DNA of 64,000 nucleotides from positions 1-64,000 of the forward strand of contig NZ_JAIESM010000035.1 in NCBI RefSeq assembly GCF_019746015.1, in the 5' to 3' direction. Each line of letters starts with the position of its first letter. The first letter of the stretch is position 1. The notes beneath the pieces are model-generated. The model saw only the letters and a list, made by a program, of their open reading frames with translations, had not been told where the DNA came from and did no database searches. The stretch comes from Sphingomonas sp. Lineage in GTDB: Bacteria > Pseudomonadota > Alphaproteobacteria > Sphingomonadales > Sphingomonadaceae. The position numbers and the translations under genes are program-made. Positions 1 through 9,988 of this stretch are shown in pieces.

Positions 1-106
1 CGCGCAAGGGGCCGCGCCGCTGCCGCCGGGCACGCCGCAAACGGGCACGCCGCGGCCGGGCACGCCGCCGCCGGGCACGCCGCCGCCTGGAACGGGGGCG
101 ACATGA
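1..106 (+). CDS. C-terminal fragment of an upstream CDS with a PGTP-rich tail (possibly GspI by operon position)
   Basis: Open frame from the window edge ends ...PGTPQTGTPRPGTPPPGTPPPGTGAT* at TGA 104-106 and overlaps the gspJ ATG (ATGA). GspI identity is inferred only from gspI-J-K order. Confidence 0.5.
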   Translation, partial: AQGAAPLPPGTPQTGTPRPGTPPPGTPPPGTGAT

Positions 107-813
107 GCCATCCTCGCCGCCACACTGCAAATGGCTTCACGCCTTCTGTGCGTTCCGCCGAACACGGCTTCACGCCTTCTGTGCGTTCCGCCGAACACGG
201 CTTCACGCTGGTCGAAGTCATCGTCGCGCTGTTCATTTTCGGGTTGATCGCGGCGGCCGGCGTCGGCGTGCTCAGCTACAGCGTACGCGCGCAGGCGATC
301 AGCACCGCCCGGCTCGATGATATCGGCGCGATCGAGCGGTTGAAGGCGGCGCTGGGCGCGGATCTGGCGCAGGCAGTGGACCGGCCCACGCGCGACGCGG
401 CCGGGCTGTCGCTGCCCGGCTTTCTGGGCGCCGGCGATGGCAGCGCGGTGCCGATGCTGGCGCTGGTGCGCACCGGCTGGACCAACCCCGATGGTGTTCC
501 ACGCGCAGAGGTGCAGCGGGTCGATTATCTGCTGCGCGACGGGCAATTGCTGCGCCAGGCCTATCCGATGCTGGATGGCGCGGCTGCCCTGCCGCCCGCC
601 GTGCTGCTGGACGAGGTGAGCGACGTGCGCGCACGCTACCGGCTGGCCGGCGCATGGAGCGACCGCTGGACCGGACAGGACGGCGCGCCATTGCCGCAGG
701 CGGTGGAGCTGCAGATCAACCGGCGCGATGGGCGCAGCTATCGCCTCGCGCTGCTGGTCGGCACCGGCTATGCGCCACCATCCGACGGGAGGACGCGCCG
801 TGCCCTGCCGTAA
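103..813 (+). CDS. gspJ: Type II secretion pseudopilin GspJ
   Basis: Prepilin motif G-FTLVEVIVALFIFGLIAAAGVGVLSY; gene order followed by GspK/L/M/N-like ORFs. An in-frame GTG at 181 is an alternative start. Confidence 0.85.
   Translation: MSHPRRHTANGFTPSVRSAEHGFTPSVRSAEHGFTLVEVIVALFIFGLIAAAGVGVLSYSVRAQAISTARLDDIGAIERLKAALGADLAQAVDRPTRDAAGLSLPGFLGAGDGSAVPMLALVRTGWTNPDGVPRAEVQRVDYLLRDGQLLRQAYPMLDGAAALPPAVLLDEVSDVRARYRLAGAWSDRWTGQDGAPLPQAVELQINRRDGRSYRLALLVGTGYAPPSDGRTRRALP
133..198 (+). repeat. Perfect 33-bp tandem duplication (x2, plus a 10-bp partial third copy) in the gspJ leader
   Basis: ggcttcacgccttctgtgcgttccgccgaacac at 133-165 and 166-198, followed by ggcttcacgc at 199-208. Confidence 0.97.
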
Positions 814-1780
814 CGAGCGCGGCGCCGCGCTGCTTACCGTGTTGCTGATTGTCGCCTTTGTCGCGGTGCTGGCGGCCTTGGCGCTGGAGCGCGCGCGGCT
901 GGCAACGCGGCTGGCCGCCAACGCCGTCGCCATCGATCAGGCGCGCCAATATGCGATGGCCGCCGAAGTGCTGGCGGCAACGCGCATCTCCGCGCTGCTG
1001 GGCCGCGATGCCGCGCGGGTGACGTTGCAGGGCGACTGGGCCGGGCGGCCGGTGCCGCTGCCAGTGCCGGAAGGGCGCGCCACCGCCACGCTGACCGACG
1101 GCGGCAATTGCTTCAACCTGAACGGCCTGGTCACCCAGGGCGGCGATGGCCGGCTGGTCGCGCGCCCGGCCTCGGTCGAGCAGTTCGCGCGGCTGATGCA
1201 GCTGCTGGGCGATCCGCCGCTCCATGCGCGCGAGGTTGCCGCCGCCGCCGCCGACTGGATCGACAGCGATGCCGTCGCCCTGCCCGACGGGGCGGAAGAC
1301 CCGCGCTATGCCGGGCTTGCCACCCCCTATCGCACCGCCGGCGCGCTGATGGCGGACGCGAGCGAACTGCGCGCCGTCGCCGGGATGACGCCGGCGCTTT
1401 ATGACAAGCTGCGCCCATGGCTGTGCGCACTGCCGCGTGCCGAGGTATCGCGCATCAACGTCAACACGTTGATGCCGGAGCAGGCCGTGCTGTTCGCCAT
1501 GCTGCTGCCCGACACGCTGACCATTGCGCAGGCACGCGCGATGATTGAACAACGTCCGCCACAGGGCTTTACCAGCACCGTTGCCTTCTGGCAGGGACCG
1601 GGCCGGCAGGGGATTACGGCGGGGCCGGAGGCGCAGGGGCAGACCGCCGTCACCACCCGCTGGTTCGCGCTGAAGATCGACGTTGCGTTGGGGGATACAG
1701 GCTTGAGCGAGACCGCGCTGATCGACGCGACCGAGGCGCCCGCGCGGCTGGTGTCGCGCGCCTGGGACGACCCGTCATGA
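800..1780 (+). CDS. gspK: Type II secretion minor pseudopilin GspK
   Basis: N-terminus RGAALLTVLLIVAFVAVLAALALE; GspK-like helical domain (NVNTLMPEQAVLFAMLLPDTLTIAQARAMIEQRPPQGF). GTG at 800 in frame; the tracked ATG at 728 overlaps gspJ too far. Confidence 0.85.
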   Translation: MPCRNERGAALLTVLLIVAFVAVLAALALERARLATRLAANAVAIDQARQYAMAAEVLAATRISALLGRDAARVTLQGDWAGRPVPLPVPEGRATATLTDGGNCFNLNGLVTQGGDGRLVARPASVEQFARLMQLLGDPPLHAREVAAAAADWIDSDAVALPDGAEDPRYAGLATPYRTAGALMADASELRAVAGMTPALYDKLRPWLCALPRAEVSRINVNTLMPEQAVLFAMLLPDTLTIAQARAMIEQRPPQGFTSTVAFWQGPGRQGITAGPEAQGQTAVTTRWFALKIDVALGDTGLSETALIDATEAPARLVSRAWDDPS

Positions 1781-2856
1781 CCCGGGTCGTGTTCCTGCCC
1801 GGTGATGATGCCGACGGCGCCCGCTGGCTGCGGCTGGCCGGGGGCAGCGTGGCGGCGCGCGGCGACGGGCTGGGCGCGGGCGAGGAGCCGGTGGTGGCGA
1901 TTGCCCCGGCCGCCGATGTAGCGCTGCACTGGGCGACGCTCCCCGCGCGCAGCCCGGCACAGGCGCAGGCGGCGGCGCGGGTGGTGCTGGCCGACCAGCT
2001 GCTGAGCACGCCGGCGGAAACGCAGGTCGCCGTGGGCGCCGCACCGGCGGGCGAGGAGCGCCCGATTGCGGTGGTCAGCACCGGCCGCTTGCGCGCCTGG
2101 CTGGGCGAACTGGCCGAGCATGGCATCGATCCCGAAGCGATCATTCCCGCGCCGCTGCTGCTGCCGGTGCCGGAGACGGGCTTCGTGCTGGGCGATCTGG
2201 GCGGGGAGCGGGTGGTGCGCGGGCCGCGCGCGGGCTTTGCCGACGATCCGGTGCTGACCGAGCTGCTGACCGATGGCGCCACGCCCGCCCTGCTTGATCA
2301 GGCCGCGTTGGAGACGGCGCTGGCTGCTGCCGTCGCCACGCCTGCGCTCGATCTGCGCCAGGGCGAATTCAGCCGGCGCCGGCCGGTTGTGATCAACCGG
2401 GCCATGCTGCGCCGCGCCGGATGGCTGGTGGCAGCGGTGGCGCTGGTGATGCTGGCGACGCAACTGGTGCAGCTGGTGCGCTATGGCTGGGCGGCGGGTT
2501 CGCTTGAACGACGCGCAGCGGAGCTTGCCCGAACCGGGCTTGCCCCCGGCGAAGCGGTGGAAGACGCGCCGCGCCAGCTGACCGAGCGGCTGGCACGGCT
2601 GCGCGGGCCGGGCAACGGCTTCAGCGCGACGGCGGCGGCGCTGTTCCAGGCGATGCGCGCGGTGCCGGGCAGCGAGGCACGCGCGCTGAGCTTCGATGCG
2701 CAGGGGCGGCTGACCGCCACACTCGTCACCCAGTCGGAGGCGCAGATTGCCGATATTGCCGCCCGGCTGCGCGATGCCGGCTTCGTGGCGGAGCCGGGCG
2801 CGGTGAGCGGGTCGGCCGGGCGCTATCAGGGCGAATTGCGCATGGTGCCGCGATGA
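1777..2856 (+). CDS. gspL: Type II secretion protein GspL
   Basis: Position in operon; actin-like cytoplasmic part, single TM (WLVAAVALVMLATQLVQLV), ferredoxin-like C-terminus; ATGA overlap with gspK. Confidence 0.8.
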   Translation: MTRVVFLPGDDADGARWLRLAGGSVAARGDGLGAGEEPVVAIAPAADVALHWATLPARSPAQAQAAARVVLADQLLSTPAETQVAVGAAPAGEERPIAVVSTGRLRAWLGELAEHGIDPEAIIPAPLLLPVPETGFVLGDLGGERVVRGPRAGFADDPVLTELLTDGATPALLDQAALETALAAAVATPALDLRQGEFSRRRPVVINRAMLRRAGWLVAAVALVMLATQLVQLVRYGWAAGSLERRAAELARTGLAPGEAVEDAPRQLTERLARLRGPGNGFSATAAALFQAMRAVPGSEARALSFDAQGRLTATLVTQSEAQIADIAARLRDAGFVAEPGAVSGSAGRYQGELRMVPR

Positions 2857-3332
2857 TCGGCGCGCTTGGCCGCTGGTTCACCGCATTGTCGCCGCGTGAG
2901 CGGGCGCTGATCGGCATTGCCGCGCTGCTGCTCGCCGGCATTGTCGGCTGGTTCGGCATTGTCCGCCCGGCAACCATCGGGCTGGAGCAGGCCCGTGCGC
3001 GCCACGCCGCCGCCGCGCAGCAGCTGGCGACCGTTCAGGGGCAGCTGGCCGCGCTCACCCCGCTGGCAAAGGCAGGGCCGGCAAAGCTCAACGCCCCGCT
3101 CGACACGGTGCTGCGCGAGCGGGCGACGCTGGCCGGTTTCACGCTCTCCACCGTTTCCGCGCAGAGCGATAATGGCGTGCTGATCGCGCTGCCCGCCGCG
3201 CGGCCGCGCGCGCTGTTCGGCTGGATTGCGGCGCTGGAGGCGGACGGGATTCTCGTCCAGCAGTTGCAGGTCACCGACAATGGCGATCAGACGCTGTCGG
3301 TATCGGTCACGCTGCGCGCGCGCGGGCTGTGA
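2853..3332 (+). CDS. gspM: Type II secretion protein GspM
   Basis: Short protein with N-terminal TM, position after gspL, overlapping ATGA. Confidence 0.75.
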   Translation: MIGALGRWFTALSPRERALIGIAALLLAGIVGWFGIVRPATIGLEQARARHAAAAQQLATVQGQLAALTPLAKAGPAKLNAPLDTVLRERATLAGFTLSTVSAQSDNGVLIALPAARPRALFGWIAALEADGILVQQLQVTDNGDQTLSVSVTLRARGL

Positions 3333-4021
3333 TGCGGCGGCTGGTGCTGGCGCTGGTCGCGCTGCTGCTGGCGGCGCTGGTGGCGACGCTGCCGATGCGG
3401 CTGGCGCTGGGGCTGGCCGGGGTTGAGCGCGGCGGCCTTGCCATCGGGTCGGTGGAAGGCAGCATCTGGGGCGCCACGCTGACCGACATCCGCTATGGCC
3501 CCGTCGCGCTGGGCGATGCACGCGCGGCGCTCTCCCCCTGGCGGCTGATGGTGGGGGAGGCGCGGCTGGCGCTGCGGGCGTCTGGCGCCGACCTCGCGCT
3601 GGTCAACGGCCTGTGGGGCAGGGGCCTTGATGCGCCCGCCGCCACGCTCTCCACCGGCGCCCTGTTCGCGCCGCTGCCGGTACGCCAACTGGAGCTTGTC
3701 GGGCTGTCAGTGCGCTTTGCCGGCGGCCGCTGCGCGCGTGCCACCGGGCAGGTGTCCGCGCGTGTCGATGGCGAGATTGCCGGCATCGCGCTGCCCCAGG
3801 CGTTGTCCGGCACCGCGCGGTGCAGCGATGGCGCGTTGTTGCTGCCACTGGCGAGTGCGGGCGGGCAGGAAAAGCTGACGCTCACCATTGCCCGCGATGG
3901 TACGTTTCGCGCGGTGCTGGACCTTCAGCCGGGCGATGGCCAGGCTGCGGCCCGGCTGGCGGGTGCCGGGTTCCAGTCGATCGGCAGCGGCTATCGTCTT
4001 TCCGCGCAAGGGCGCTTCTGA
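3329..4021 (+). CDS. gspN: Type II secretion protein GspN
   Basis: N-terminal TM plus GspN-like beta-rich sequence (GSIWGATLTDIRYGPVALGDARAALSPWRLM), last gene of the operon. Confidence 0.75.
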   Translation: MMRRLVLALVALLLAALVATLPMRLALGLAGVERGGLAIGSVEGSIWGATLTDIRYGPVALGDARAALSPWRLMVGEARLALRASGADLALVNGLWGRGLDAPAATLSTGALFAPLPVRQLELVGLSVRFAGGRCARATGQVSARVDGEIAGIALPQALSGTARCSDGALLLPLASAGGQEKLTLTIARDGTFRAVLDLQPGDGQAAARLAGAGFQSIGSGYRLSAQGRF

Positions 4022-4067
4022 TAGGCTTGACGATGCCCCGTCGGCGCCGCTAGTGGCCGCGCTTCAC

Positions 4068-4145
4068 GGCGACCGTAGTTCAATTGGTTAGAGCGCCGGC
4101 TTGTGATGCCGGAAGTTGCGGGTTCAAGTCCCGTCGGTCGCCCCA
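4068..4145 (+). tRNA. tRNA-His (GTG)
   Basis: Cloverleaf with anticodon loop TTGTGAT, G-1 opposite discriminator C, T-loop GGTTCAAGTCC, encoded CCA. Confidence 0.95.
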
Positions 4146-4172
4146 TTTCCTGATAGTGCTAAAGGGGCGCCT

Positions 4173-5219
4173 GTGTCCGGCTGGGGTTTTGCTGATTTCG
4201 ACGCCCATGAAGGCGTGCACCTGTTCACCGACCCAGCATCCGGCCTTCAGGCAGTGATCGCGGTGCATTCCACCGCGCTCGGCCCGGCCGGCGGCGGTGC
4301 GCGCTTCTGGCACTATGCCGACAGCGATCAGGCAATCACCGACGCGCTGCGCCTGTCGCGCGGCATGAGCTACAAGAACGCGATGGCGGGGCTGCCGATG
4401 GGCGGCGGCAAGGCCGTGGTGCTGGCGGACGCCGGCCGCACCAAGACCGAAGGCCTGCTGAAGGCGTTCGGCCGCGCGATCGACTCGCTGGGCGGGCGAT
4501 ATGTCACCGCCGAAGATGTCGGCATGTCCGACCAGGACATGGTCGTCATTTCCGGCGAGACGCGCTTCGTGGCCGGGCTGCCGGTGGCGAGCGGGCAGGC
4601 GGGCGGCAATCCCGGCCCCTATACCGCGCTTGGCATCTATCTGGGCGTGAAGGCCGCCGCCCGGCGCGCGCTGGGGGCGGAGAGCATGCAGGGCGTGCAT
4701 GTCGCCATTCAGGGCGTCGGCTCGGTCGGCGGCGGGCTGGCCGAACTGCTGGCGGCCGATGGTGCGCGGCTGACGCTGGCTGATGTCGATGCCGGCCGCG
4801 CGCAGCAGCTGGCGACGCAGCTGGGCGCGCAGGTGGTGAGCAGCGACGATATTCTGGGGGTGGAGGCCGACATCCTCAGCCCCAACGCGCTGGGCGCGAT
4901 CCTGACCGAGCAGACGATTGCCGGGCTGAAGGTGAAGGTGGTCGCCGGCGGCGCCAACAACCAGCTGGCGACCCCCGCCGACGGCCAGCGGCTGCACGAC
5001 ACCGGCATCCTTTATGCCCCCGATTATGTGATCAACGCCGGCGGCATCATCAATGTGTGCCTCGAATATTTCGGCCAGGGCGACCGCGCCGAAGTGGAAG
5101 CCCGCATCCACCAGATCCCGGCGCGGCTGGAACAGGTGTGGGAGGAAAGCGCCCGCACCGGCCGCCCCGCCGCCGCCGTGGCCGACAGCATCGCCCAGCG
5201 GCTGATCGGGCGGGCGTAA
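4173..5219 (+). CDS. Glu/Leu/Phe/Val dehydrogenase family protein (leucine-dehydrogenase-like)
   Basis: GGGARFWHY, MSYKNAMAGLPMGGGKAV, TAEDVGMS, AIQGVGSVGGGLAELL, VVAGGANNQLA motifs. GTG start at 4173; the tracked ATG at 4116 lies inside tRNA-His. Confidence 0.88.
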   Translation: MSGWGFADFDAHEGVHLFTDPASGLQAVIAVHSTALGPAGGGARFWHYADSDQAITDALRLSRGMSYKNAMAGLPMGGGKAVVLADAGRTKTEGLLKAFGRAIDSLGGRYVTAEDVGMSDQDMVVISGETRFVAGLPVASGQAGGNPGPYTALGIYLGVKAAARRALGAESMQGVHVAIQGVGSVGGGLAELLAADGARLTLADVDAGRAQQLATQLGAQVVSSDDILGVEADILSPNALGAILTEQTIAGLKVKVVAGGANNQLATPADGQRLHDTGILYAPDYVINAGGIINVCLEYFGQGDRAEVEARIHQIPARLEQVWEESARTGRPAAAVADSIAQRLIGRA

Positions 5220-5228
5220 GCTACATCT

Positions 5229-5324
5229 GTCATGCCGGACTTGTTCCGGCATCCACCGGCGTCCCAAGGATACGGATCGGCGAACTTGGCATGACCGTGG
5301 ACCCCGGAACAAGTCCGGGGTGAC
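5229..5324. repeat. Interspersed palindromic (REP-like) element pair
   Basis: gtcatgccggacttgttccggcatccac (5229-5256) and inverted gtggaccccggaacaagtccggggtgac (5297-5324); related to the element at 40342-40423. Confidence 0.75.
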
Positions 5325-5353
5325 GGGTTGGATCAAGCCGCAGCGGAGGAGCC

Positions 5354-6160
5354 ATGACCAAAGCGCAACTGCCGCCTTTCCCCGCCCCGCTTCCCGCCGA
5401 CTGGCCCACGCGGCTTGCCGGCTATGCCGCCACCCGCGACAGCATCGGCGAGTCGGGCGCGATCATCCACCGGCTGGCGGCGCCGGGGCGGCCGACGCTC
5501 TATCTGAAACAGGGCAGCGGCACCGTCGCGCGCGACATTGCCGATGAATATGCCCGGCTGCGCTGGCTGCAGGGCCGGCTACCGGTTGCGCGGCTGGTTG
5601 CCTTTGCCGAGGAAGGCGGCACCGCGTGGCTGCTGACCGAGGCACTGGCGGGCCAAGCTGCCTATGCGTGGCTGGAGGCGCACCCCGAACGCCGGGCGGA
5701 GGCGGTGGCGGGCCTGGCGCGTTTCCTGCGCCGGCTCCATGCGCTGCCGGCCGAGACCTGCCCGTTCAACGCCGCGCTGCCGCTGCGGCTGGCGGCGGCA
5801 CGCGCGCGGATCGATGCCGGGCTGGTGGAAACCGAGGAGTTCGACGAGGTCCGCGCCGGCTGGAGCGCGGAGCAGGTTTGGGACCGGCTCCACGCGCTGT
5901 TCCCCGTCGAAGCCGCGCCGGTGGTGACGCATGGCGACTATTCGCTCGACAACATCTTTCTCGACGACAGCGGCGCGGTGACCGGCATCATCGATGTCGG
6001 CCGGCTGGGCGTGGCCGACCGCCATCAGGATCTGGCGATCCTGCTCAATTGTCTGGGCGAGTTCGATGCCGCGCTGGCGCCGGCGCTGTTCGCCGCCTAT
6101 GGCACCACGCCCGACCCGCGCCTGATCGAGCTCCACCTGCTGCTCGACGAGCTGTTCTGA
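5354..6160 (+). CDS. APH(3')-like aminoglycoside phosphotransferase family protein
   Basis: APH-fold motifs VVTHGDYSLDNIFLDDSGAVTGIIDVGRLGVADRHQDLAILLNCLGEF and C-terminal LLDELF resemble APH(3'). Confidence 0.75.
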   Translation: MTKAQLPPFPAPLPADWPTRLAGYAATRDSIGESGAIIHRLAAPGRPTLYLKQGSGTVARDIADEYARLRWLQGRLPVARLVAFAEEGGTAWLLTEALAGQAAYAWLEAHPERRAEAVAGLARFLRRLHALPAETCPFNAALPLRLAAARARIDAGLVETEEFDEVRAGWSAEQVWDRLHALFPVEAAPVVTHGDYSLDNIFLDDSGAVTGIIDVGRLGVADRHQDLAILLNCLGEFDAALAPALFAAYGTTPDPRLIELHLLLDELF

Positions 6161-6167
6161 GCAAGCA

Positions 6168-6188
6168 GCCGCCCCAAAAACGGGGCGG
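6168..6188. terminator. Hairpin between convergent genes
   Basis: CGCCCC-AAAAAC-GGGGCG stem-loop between the APH-like gene and ald; no strong T tract. Confidence 0.4.
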
Positions 6189-6196
6189 GCCGCCCG

Positions 6197-7291
<1,095 letters not shown>

Positions 7292-7471
7292 CTCGCCTCT
7301 CCATCTGTTTTCGCGGCCGCCAGAATCGGCTGGCAGGCCCTATAATCGGGTGGCGCGCGAATGTCCCGTTGCGAGTGCATGCTGCAGGTGCTAAGCGAAA
7401 CGAGTTCGTCAACCAGGCGTTTTCCCTTTGATGCTCGGTCTTTCCAACCCGTTCGCCGGGACGTGCCCGCA

Positions 7472-9364
7472 GTGAGCGAAACCCCGTCCACCCCGGCACC
7501 CGCCGCCACCGATGGAAAGATGCGCCTGGCGATCAGCGCGATGGGCGTCGTCTTCGGCGATATCGGCACCAGCCCGCTCTATGCGCTGCGCGAAACCTTT
7601 GCCGGCCACCATGCGCTGACGCCGGACATGCTGCACATCATGGGCGTGCTCAGCCTCATCTTCTGGTCGATGATGGTGGTGGTGACGTTCAAATATGTGA
7701 GCGTCATCATGCGGGCCGACAATCGCGGCGCTGGCGGCAGCCTGGCGCTTCTGGCGCTGGTCAGCGGCCGCACCAAGACATCGCGCTGGACCGCCGGCAT
7801 CGTGTTGCTCGGCGTGCTGGCGACCGCGCTCTTCTATGGCGATTCGATCATCACGCCCGCCGTCTCGGTGCTGAGCGCGGTGGAGGGGATCACCGTTGCC
7901 GCGCCCGATTTCGCGGTCTGGGTGCTGCCGGTGTCGGTGGCCATTCTGGTGATGCTGTTTTCGATCCAGCAGGGCGGCACCGCGCGGGTCGGGGCCTGGT
8001 TCGGCCCGGTGATGCTGGTCTATTTCGTGGTTATCGGCGCGCTGGGCGCGGCGAGCATTGCGCAGACGCCGGAGATATTGGGCGCGCTGCTGCCGCACCA
8101 TGCCGTGCTGTTCTTCGTGGCAGACCCCATGCGCGCCTTTCTCGCGCTCGGCTCGGTGGTGCTGGCGGTCACCGGGGCGGAGGCGCTTTATGCCGATATG
8201 GGCCATTTCGGTCGCAATCCCATCCGCGTGTCGTGGCTCTTCTTCGTGCTGCCGGCGCTGCTGCTCAACTATCTGGGGCAGGGGGCGCTGATCATCCGGC
8301 TGGGCGCGCCGGCGCTGCACAATCCTTTCTTCCTGCTCGCCCCCGATGCGCTGCGCCTGCCGCTGGTGGTGCTGGCAACGCTGGCTGCGATCATTGCCAG
8401 CCAGGCGGTGATTTCGGGCACTTTCTCGGTAACGCATCAGGCGGTGCAGCTGGGCTTCATGCCGCGCCTGCGGGTGGAGCACACCAATGCCGCCACCGCC
8501 GGGCAGATCTATGTGCCGCTCATCAACTGGGCGATGCTGGTGATGGTGATCATCCTGGTGCTGAGCTTCCGCAGCGTGTCGAACCTGACGGCGGCCTACG
8601 GCATCGCGGTGACGGGGGCGATGCTGATCGACACCTGCCTGCTGGGCGTGGTGCTGCTGCGGCTGTGGGAATGGCCGCTGTGGCGCACCGTGCCCCTGCT
8701 GGGGCTGTTCCTGCTGGTCGACGGCGCCTTCTTCACCGCCAACCTGGCCAAGGTGACGCATGGCGGCTGGTTCCCGCTGATGGTGGGGCTGCTGATCTTC
8801 GTCGTCCTCACCACCTGGTCGAAGGGCCGCAAGCTGATGGTGGACCGGATGCGCGCGACCGCGCTGCCGATCAGCGTGTTCATCCGCTCCGCCGCGGGCA
8901 GCGCGACGCGCGTGCCGGGTACGGCGGTCTATATGACCTCGTCGCCCGTCGGCGTGCCGCACGCGCTGCTCCACAACCTCAAGCACAACAAGGTGCTGCA
9001 CGACCGCATCGTGCTGCTGACGGTGAAGATCGCCGATCAGCCCTATGTCGCGGCCGATGAGCGCTGCGAGCTGGAGGATCTGGGCAGCGGGTTCCACCGC
9101 ATGGTGCTGCGCTACGGCTTTGTCGAGGAGCCCGACGTGCCCGCCGCCCTGGCCAATGTCCACCGCTGCGGCGCGCAGTTCCGGATGATGGACACCAGTT
9201 TCTTCCTGGCCCGGCAGAGCCTGTTGCCGGCGGAGAAGCCCGGCATGAGCATCTGGCGGGAAAAGCTGTTCGCGTGGATGCTGCGCAATGCCGAGGGGGC
9301 GATGGAATTCTTCCGCCTGCCCACCAACCGCGTGGTTGAGCTGGGCAGCCAGGTGGAGATTTGA
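7472..9364 (+). CDS. kup: Kup-type potassium uptake transporter
   Basis: [17 protein letters not shown] signature, about 12 TM segments; likely GTG start at 7472 (tracked ATG 7361). Confidence 0.92.
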   Translation: MSETPSTPAPAATDGKMRLAISAMGVVFGDIGTSPLYALRETFAGHHALTPDMLHIMGVLSLIFWSMMVVVTFKYVSVIMRADNRGAGGSLALLALVSGRTKTSRWTAGIVLLGVLATALFYGDSIITPAVSVLSAVEGITVAAPDFAVWVLPVSVAILVMLFSIQQGGTARVGAWFGPVMLVYFVVIGALGAASIAQTPEILGALLPHHAVLFFVADPMRAFLALGSVVLAVTGAEALYADMGHFGRNPIRVSWLFFVLPALLLNYLGQGALIIRLGAPALHNPFFLLAPDALRLPLVVLATLAAIIASQAVISGTFSVTHQAVQLGFMPRLRVEHTNAATAGQIYVPLINWAMLVMVIILVLSFRSVSNLTAAYGIAVTGAMLIDTCLLGVVLLRLWEWPLWRTVPLLGLFLLVDGAFFTANLAKVTHGGWFPLMVGLLIFVVLTTWSKGRKLMVDRMRATALPISVFIRSAAGSATRVPGTAVYMTSSPVGVPHALLHNLKHNKVLHDRIVLLTVKIADQPYVAADERCELEDLGSGFHRMVLRYGFVEEPDVPAALANVHRCGAQFRMMDTSFFLARQSLLPAEKPGMSIWREKLFAWMLRNAEGAMEFFRLPTNRVVELGSQVEI

Positions 9365-9870
9365 CCGAAGCAGCGCCGATTATCGTGTCGGCGCTGCTGG
9401 GTGCGGCCGATTTCGCCTGGTTCGATGCGCAGCGCCGCCGCCATTTCCCGCCCGAGCGCAACCTGCTGCCCGCGCACCTGACGCTGTTCCACCATCTGCC
9501 GCCCTCGGTCGCCGATGAGGTGAAGGCGCGGCTGGCCGCCGAAACCCGCCACGTGCCGCCGCCGAGTGCGCGCGTTGCCGGCCTCATCAATCTGGGGCGC
9601 GGCGTTGCCTATCGGATCGAGGCGCCGGCGCTGGCCGATATCCGCGAACGGCTGGCCGAGGCGTTCCGCTCGCTGCTGACGCCGCAGGACGCCGCGGGCT
9701 GGCGCCCGCATATCACCGTGCAGAACAAGGTCGCGCCAGCGGACGCCCGCGCGCTGCTCGCCGAGCTTCAGGCAGGCTTTGCGCCGCGCCCCATCGCGAT
9801 CGCCGGGCTGGCCAGCTGGTGGTATCGCGGCGGGCCGTGGGAGAAGCTGTCAACGCACCGCTTTGGTTGA
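9361..9870 (+). CDS. 2'-5' RNA ligase / 2H phosphoesterase family protein
   Basis: Two HxT/x motifs (HLTLFHH, HITVQNK); TTG start overlapping the kup stop. Confidence 0.75.
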   Translation: MTEAAPIIVSALLGAADFAWFDAQRRRHFPPERNLLPAHLTLFHHLPPSVADEVKARLAAETRHVPPPSARVAGLINLGRGVAYRIEAPALADIRERLAEAFRSLLTPQDAAGWRPHITVQNKVAPADARALLAELQAGFAPRPIAIAGLASWWYRGGPWEKLSTHRFG

Positions 9871-9988
9871 TGGCGCGGCGTGTGACTGTAGTCGGCGAAG
9901 GGGCTTTGATTTGTTGTCGCGGCTGGCAACTTACCGCTATTTTCGGTATTGGATCGTCCCACAAGTATAGACTTTCCGGGGGTGACCA

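Noticed and set aside
133-208. Possible CRISPR-like repeat in the gspJ leader
   Set aside because: Direct tandem duplication with no spacers, fully in frame inside a coding sequence.
4080-5336. Antisense ORF beginning MIQPVTPDLFRGPRSCQ
   Set aside because: The VTPDLFRGP start is translation of the REP-like repeat at 5229-5324; the rest is the shadow of the dehydrogenase gene.
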